The notes beneath the pieces are model-generated. The model had not been told where the DNA came from. It did not search any database and saw only the letters and a list, made by a program, of their open reading frames with translations. From Brachyhypopomus gauderio (Eukaryota > Chordata > Actinopteri > Gymnotiformes > Hypopomidae), in NCBI RefSeq assembly GCF_052324685.1, contig NW_027506980.1:300397-364396 (forward strand): a DNA stretch of 64,000 nt. The letters are read 5' to 3'. A program made the position numbers and the translations under genes. Position 1 is the first letter of the stretch. Each line of letters begins with the position of its first letter. Below are positions 58,448 to 64,000 of the stretch, in pieces.

Positions 58448-58536
58448 AGAGGCTGATTTGTTTGAGTGAAATGTTGAAATTTAGTTAATCTGTTTGCACA
58501 AAATACGTCTAAAAAAGAAGAGAAAGGAACATACAT

Positions 58537-58563
58537 CGTCCCTGGGTGGGCTCGAACCACCAT

Positions 58564-58604
<41 letters not shown>

Positions 58605-58610
58605 AGAGAC
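58537..58610 (-). tRNA. tRNA-Asn-GTT: tRNA-Asn(GTT), unit 42
   Basis: Consensus gene; CCAACCCACAT to the right, shared only with unit 45. Confidence 0.97.
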
Positions 58611-59764
58611 CAGATGCTGCTGTGCTTACATAGTTCTTCCTCAAAAGAAAAACCCAACAAGCACATTCCTCCTGTTTGCTGGCTTTTGATGAAATGAGCC
58701 AATGCATAAAGGATGCAACATCAATGTCACTCACACTTTTCTGCTAGCTTGTCTAAAATTCGCCCTTCCTTCAATTTCTCACTTGTCAAGACCTGCAGGT
58801 CTTCAAACAAAAGGTCAGTTTGTAGACCCTTTTCCTGTCAAAGTTTTGATCCTTTTGTCCACCAGTCATCGGAATGTGTATGATTTTCACCAGTTTACAC
58901 AGTGTAGCTCCCTTGCCTTCAGTTGCAGGGTTATGTCCTCTTAGATAAGACGCTTTTGAAATTATTTGTGAAAATGCACCCAAAACCTATTCAAAACAGA
59001 TTTGATGGAAGCACTGCAGGAGCTGCTCCAAGACGCATTTTGTCCAGAAAATGTGCTATCATGAATGCATCCATATCACCAACCCACATTTACAAACCAA
59101 ACCATAGGCAATAAAATACATGAGTAAACTGATTTGTGGACCTTTGTGGCACTTGGTACTGCTGAGATCAGGATCATTACAGAGTTCAGCAATTATTTTC
59201 CCAACTAGGTCATTGATACATTGGAATCCCCAATGTTTTCTGGAACAGAATAGGCTATGCCTTTCGGATGAGAATAAAAAAAGACTTCAAGAACCAAAAA
59301 AGAAGTTAAGCTGCCTTCAGCTGATGTACTCAGACTAAAGGGAAACACTTTAAATCCCAAGGTGAAATGCACATGCTCAAAATTTTATCAGGACAGAGTA
59401 CATGTTTTACTTTGATATTAAGAGCGATCACTAGATTGTCTTCCAGTAAATTAATGTTTTCTTCCGCTACAAAACGTTTTTTCAACAACTATAAAGAGGC
59501 TATGCAACGAAACTGAGCTGAGATGTCAAGTGCCTTTAATGGTACATTTTTGACCCCACTTCAAATGCTGCTGTTACCTGACCAGTTCGATTGTTAGTTT
59601 GCCAGATTCTCAATCTCTGGGATGTGAGATCATGCACCAGGTTTAGTGAATGTTTAAGGGTGAAGGTCTTTAGTTTCTGCACAAATTCCACAAACATAGC
59701 TCAGGTCCTGCTCAACATGTCAACATGTGGCGACAGCAAGTGCCTTTGGGGTCCTACAAAAATC

Positions 59765-59837
59765 GCCCGGCTAGCTCAGTCGGTAGAGCATGAGACTCTT
59801 AATCTCAGGGTCGTGGGTTCGAGCCCCACGTTGGGCG
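59765..59837 (+). tRNA. tRNA-Lys-CTT: tRNA-Lys(CTT), unit 43
   Basis: Consensus sequence. Confidence 0.97.
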
Positions 59838-59926
59838 AGAGGCTGATTTGTTTGAGTGAAATGTTGAAATTTAGTTAATCTGTTTGCACAAAATACGTCT
59901 AAAAAAGAAGAGAAAGGAACATACAT

Positions 59927-59953
59927 CGTCCCTGGGTGGGCTCGAACCACCAT

Positions 59954-59994
<41 letters not shown>

Positions 59995-60000
59995 AGAGAC
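59927..60000 (-). tRNA. tRNA-Asn-GTT: tRNA-Asn(GTT), unit 43
   Basis: Consensus gene; tccagg without tcgtc to the right, plus private ATTTATGAAA and GTCCAGGAAA. Confidence 0.97.
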
Positions 60001-61154
60001 CAGATGCTGCTGTGCTTACATAGTTCTTCCTCAAAAGAAAAACCCAACAAGCACATTCCTCCTGTTTGCTGGCTTTTGATGAAATGAGCCAATGCATAAA
60101 GGATGCAACATCAATGTCACTCACACTTTTCTGCTAGCTTGTCTAAAATTCGCCCTTCCTTCAATTTCTCACTTGTCAAGACCTCCAGGTCTTCAAACAA
60201 AAGGTCAGTTTGTAGACCCTTTTCCTGTCAAAGTTTTGATCCTTTTGTCCACCAGTCATCGGAATGTGTATGATTTTCACCAGTTTACACAGTGTAGCTC
60301 CCTTGCCTTCAGTTGCAGGGTTATGTCCTCTTAGATAAGACGCTTTTGAAATTATTTATGAAAATGCACCCAAAACCTATTCAAAACAGATTTGATGGAA
60401 GCACTGCAGGAGCTGCTCCAAGACGCATTTTGTCCAGGAAATGTGCTATCATGAATGCATCCATATCACCAACACACATTTACAAACCAAACCATAGGCA
60501 ATAAAATACATGAGTAAACTGATTTGTGGACCTTTGTGGCACTTGGTACTGCTGAGATCAGGATCATTACAGAGTTCAGCAATTATTTTCCCAACTAGGT
60601 CATTGATACATTGGAATCCCCAATGTTTTCTGGAACAGAATAGGCTATGCCTTTCGGATGAGAATAAAAAAAGACTTCAAGAACCAAAAAAGAAGTTAAG
60701 CTGCCTTCAGCTGATGTACTCAGACTAAAGGGAAACACTTTAAATCCCAAGGTGAAATGCACATGCTCAAAATTTTATCAGGACAGAGTACATGTTTTAC
60801 TTTGATATTAAGAGTGATCAATGGATTGTCTTCCAGTAAATTAATGTTTTCTTCCGCTACAAAACGTTTTTTCAACAACTATAAAGAGGCTATGCAACGA
60901 AACTGAGCTGGGATGTCAAGTGCCTTTAATGGTACCTTTTTGACCCCACTTCAAATGCTGCTGTTACCTGACCAGTTCGATTGTTAGTTTGCCAGATTCT
61001 CAATCTCTGGGATGTGAGATCATGCACCAGGTTTAGTGAATGTTTAAGGGTGAAGGTCTTTAATTTCTGCACAAATTCCACAAACATAGCTCAGGTCCTG
61101 CTCAACATGTCAACATGTGGCGACAGCAAGTGCCTTTGGGGTCCTACAAAAATC

Positions 61155-61223
61155 GCCCGGCTAGCTCAGTCGGTAGAGCATGAGACTCTTAATCTCAGGG
61201 TCGTGAGTTCGAGCTGTTGGGCG
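61155..61223 (+). pseudogene. tRNA-Lys(CTT) pseudogene, unit 44, T arm deleted
   Basis: Acceptor, D and anticodon arms are intact, but the T arm is broken. CCCAC after the T loop is replaced by a single T (61214-61215), a net loss of four bases, so the T stem cannot form. G52 is also A (61206), as in unit 7. The remaining T could be the T65 of units 8 and 39. It accounts for the 1386-bp unit length. A functional tRNA is very unlikely. Upstream markers are gatcaatg and ttaat with GGTCCTAC. Confidence 0.93.
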
Positions 61224-61312
61224 AGAGGCTGATTTGTTTGAGTGAAATGTTGAAATTTAGTTAATCTGTTTGCACAAAATACGTCTAAAAAAGAAGAGAA
61301 AGGAACATACAT

Positions 61313-61339
61313 CGTCCCTGGGTGGGCTCGAACCACCAT

Positions 61340-61380
<41 letters not shown>

Positions 61381-61386
61381 AGAGAC
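61313..61386 (-). tRNA. tRNA-Asn-GTT: tRNA-Asn(GTT), unit 44
   Basis: Consensus gene; tccagg and tcgtc to the right, matching unit 41. Confidence 0.97.
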
Positions 61387-62540
61387 CAGATGCTGCTGTG
61401 CTTACATAGTTCTTCCTCAAAAGAAAAACCCAACAAGCACATTCCTCCTGTTTGCTGGCTTTTGATGAAATGAGCCAATGCATAAAGGATGCAACATCAA
61501 TGTCACTCACACTTTTCTGCTAGCTTGTCTAAAATTCGCCCTTCCTTCAATTTCTCACTTGTCAAGACCTCCAGGTCTTCAAACAAAAGGTCAGTTTGTA
61601 GACCCTTTTCCTGTCAAAGTTTTGATCCTTTTGTCCACCAGTCATCGGAATGTGTATGATTTTCACCAGTTTACACAGTGTAGCTCCCTTGCCTTCAGTT
61701 GCAGGGTTATGTCGTCTTAGATAAGACGCTTTTGAAATTATTTGTGAAAATGCACCCAAAACCTATTCAAAACAGATTTGATGGAAGCACTGCAGGAGCT
61801 GCTCCAAGACGCATTTTGTCCAGAAAATGTGCTATCATGAATGCATCCATATCACCAACACACATTTACAAACCAAACCATAGGCAATAAAATACATGAG
61901 TAAACTGATTTGTGGACCTTTGTGGCACTTGGTACTGCTGAGATCAGGATCATTACAGAGTTCAGCAATTATTTTCCCAACTAGGTCATTGATACATTGG
62001 AATCCCCAATGTTTTCTGGAACAGAATAGGCTATGCCTTTCGGATGAGAATAAAAAAAGACTTCAAGAACCAAAAAAGAAGTTAAGCTGCCTTCAGCTGA
62101 TGTACTCAGACTAAAGGGAAACACTTTAAATCCCAAGGTGAAATGCACATGCTCAAAATTTTATCAGGACAGAGTACATGTTTTACTTTGATATTAAGAG
62201 CGATCACTGGATTGTCTTCCAGTAAATTAATGTTTTCTTCCGCTACAAAACGTTTTTTCAACAACTATAAAGAGGCTATGCAACGAAACTGAGCTGGGAT
62301 GTCAAGTGCCTTTAATGGTACCTTTTTGACCCCACTTCAAATGCTGCTGTTACCTGACCAGTTCGATTGTTAGTTTGCCAGATTCTCAATCTCTGGGATG
62401 TGAGATCATGCACCAGGTTTAGTGAATGTTTAAGGGTGAAGGTCTTTAATTTCTGCACAAATTCCACAAACATAGCTCAGGTCCTGCTCAACATGTCAAC
62501 ATGTGGCGACAGCAAGTGCCTTTGGGGTCTTACAAAAATC

Positions 62541-62613
62541 GCCCGGCTAGCTCAGTCGGTAGAGCATGAGACTCTTAATCTCAGGGTCGTGGGTTCGAGC
62601 CCCACGTTGGGCG
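62541..62613 (+). tRNA. tRNA-Lys-CTT: tRNA-Lys(CTT), unit 45
   Basis: Consensus gene; ttaat and GGTCTTAC upstream, matching unit 42. Confidence 0.97.
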
Positions 62614-62702
62614 AGAGGCTGATTTGTTTGAGTGAAATGTTGAAATTTAGTTAATCTGTTTGCACAAAATACGTCTAAAAAAGAAGAGAAAGGAACATAC
62701 AT

Positions 62703-62729
62703 CGTCCCTGGGTGGGCTCGAACCACCAT

Positions 62730-62770
<41 letters not shown>

Positions 62771-62776
62771 AGAGAC
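62703..62776 (-). tRNA. tRNA-Asn-GTT: tRNA-Asn(GTT), unit 45
   Basis: Consensus gene; CCAACCCACAT to the right, matching unit 42. Confidence 0.97.
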
Positions 62777-63930
62777 CAGATGCTGCTGTGCTTACATAGT
62801 TCTTCCTCAAAAGAAAAACCCAACAAGCACATTCCTCCTGTTTGCTGGCTTTTGATGAAATGAGCCAATGCATAAAGGATGCAACATCAATGTCACTCAC
62901 ACTTTTCTGCTAGCTTGTCTAAAATTCGCCCTTCCTTCAATTTCTCACTTGTCAAGACCTGCAGGTCTTCAAACAAAAGGTCAGTTTGTAGACCCTTTTC
63001 CTGTCAAAGTTTTGATCCTTTTGTCCACCAGTCATCGGAATGTGTATGATTTTCACCAGTTTACACAGTGTAGCTCCCTTGCCTTCAGTTGCAGGGTTAT
63101 GTCCTCTTAGATAAGACGCTTTTGAAATTATTTGTGAAAATGCACCCAAAACCTATTCAAAACAGATTTGATGGAAGCACTGCAGGAGCTGCTCCAAGAC
63201 GCATTTTGTCCAGAAAATGTGCTATCATGAATGCATCCATATCACCAACCCACATTTACAAACCAAACCATAGGCAATAAAATACATGAGTAAACTGATT
63301 TGTGGACCTTTGTGGCACTTGGTACTGCTGAGATCAGGATCATTACAGAGTTCAGCAATTATTTTCCCAACTAGGTCATTGATACATTGGAATCCCCAAT
63401 GTTTTCTGGAACAGAATAGGCTATGCCTTTCGGATGAGAATAAAAAAAGACTTCAAGAACCAAAAAAGAAGTTAAGCTGCCTTCAGCTGATGTACTCAGA
63501 CTAAAGGGAAACACTTTAAATCCCAAGGTGAAATGCACATGCTCAAAATTTTATCAGGACAGAGTACATGTTTTACTTTGATATTAAGAGCGATCACTAG
63601 ATTGTCTTCCAGTAAATTAATGTTTTCTTCCGCTACAAAACGTTTTTTCAACAACTATAAAGAGGCTATGCAACGAAACTGAGCTGAGATGTCAAGTGCC
63701 TTTAATGGTACATTTTTGACCCCACTTCAAATGCTGCTGTTACCTGACCAGTTCGATTGTTAGTTTGCCAGATTCTCAATCTCTGGGATGTGAGATCATG
63801 CACCAGGTTTAGTGAATGTTTAAGGGTGAAGGTCTTTAGTTTCTGCACAAATTCCACAAACATAGCTCAGGTCCTGCTCAACATGTCAACATGTGGCGAC
63901 AGCAAGTGCCTTTGGGGTCCTACAAAAATC

Positions 63931-64000
63931 GCCCGGCTAGCTCAGTCGGTAGAGCATGAGACTCTTAATCTCAGGGTCGTGGGTTCGAGCCCCACGTTGG
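63931..64000 (+). tRNA. tRNA-Lys-CTT: tRNA-Lys(CTT), unit 46, cut by the window edge
   Basis: The first 70 of 73 bases are visible and match the consensus; the last three bases lie beyond the window. Confidence 0.95.

Larger units (their letters stand above)
1994..64000. repeat. Tandem array of 1,390-bp tRNA-Lys/tRNA-Asn units, running off the right edge
   Basis: Head-to-tail units begin GTTAAGCTGCCTTCAG. Starts are 1993 (unit 1; the G is shared with the transposon end), 3382 and every 1390 to 53422 (unit 38), then 55135, 56525, 57915, 59305, 60695, 62081 and 63471. Unit 1 is 1389 bp because a T6 run is T5 there (about 2164-2168). The pair 38+39 spans 1713 bp because of a 323-bp partial unit. 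Unit 44 is 1386 bp because of a deletion in its Lys gene. All other complete units are exactly 1390 bp. Each unit runs spacer (459 bp), Lys gene (+), 89-bp gap, Asn gene (-), spacer (about 695 bp). Units differ from each other at only a handful of sites, many shared by non-adjacent units. Confidence 0.99.

Noticed and set aside
1994-64000. Further RNA genes in the spacer (5S rRNA, U snRNA, additional tRNA)
   Set aside because: I looked for their conserved boxes and folds and found only the two tRNAs per unit; a covariance-model search would settle it.

Overview
The window looks like metazoan nuclear DNA, most likely vertebrate (a teleost or amphibian would fit; the sequence alone does not fix the species). 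Two things support this: near-perfect vertebrate-type tRNA-Lys(CTT) and tRNA-Asn(GTT) genes with internal A and B boxes, and a piggyBac/PGBD-type transposase. I see no bacterial operons, ribosome binding sites or CRISPR.

Layout. Positions 1-1993 are one end of a piggyBac-family DNA transposon read on the minus strand. It holds the first 233 codons of a transposase (699 down to the left edge of the window), a 42-bp minisatellite (about 731-1108), an unrecognised AT-rich stretch (about 1109-1860), and a terminal region with repeated GGCGCTTCTAG boxes that ends as CACTAGAAGCGCC directly next to TTAA (1994-1997). That TTAA is the same TTAA found at one fixed place in every unit of the tandem array to the right. 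The transposon therefore most likely jumped into an array unit, and position 1993 is probably not the true array edge.

Positions 1994-64000 are a head-to-tail array with a 1,390-bp unit. In window it comprises 44 near-full units, one 323-bp partial unit (unit 39, about 54180-54502) and the start of a 46th unit cut by the right edge. Each unit carries one tRNA-Lys(CTT) gene on + and one tRNA-Asn(GTT) gene on -, convergent, with 89 bp between their 3' ends; the remaining ~1.15 kb is spacer. Totals: 46 Lys genes (45 entire, the last cut 3 bases short) and 45 Asn genes. In every Lys gene the anticodon is at gene start +33 to +35; in every Asn gene it is at left coordinate +37 to +39. By eye about 35 Lys and 33 Asn copies match the consensus. 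The rest carry shared substitutions, several at positions essential for TFIIIC binding or folding (Lys G56 in 7 units; Lys A18/C22/T65 in 2; Lys A52 in 2, one also with a T-arm deletion; Asn T56 in 1; Asn A72+T65 in 4; Asn T65 alone in 7).

The pattern of shared spacer and tRNA variants shows higher-order structure: blocks of 1, 2, 3, 5 and more units have been duplicated, expanded or made chimeric, as expected for unequal crossing-over and gene conversion. Unit numbers used below start at 1993 (unit 1), 3382 (unit 2) and every 1390 after that to unit 38 (53422); units 40-46 start at 55135, 56525, 57915, 59305, 60695, 62081 and 63471. Spacer markers named in the entries: ggtta = GAGGTTATG for GAGGCTATG; tatag = AAATTATAG with CAATGAAAC; atga = GTAAATGAATG; gatcaatg = GTGATCAATGG; ttaat = CTTTAATTTC for CTTTAGTTTC; gatta = TTGATTAAATG for TTGATGAAATG; agag/ataac = ACACAGAGTAG with ATCATAACAG; tccagg = GACCTCCAGG; tcgtc = TATGTCGTC.
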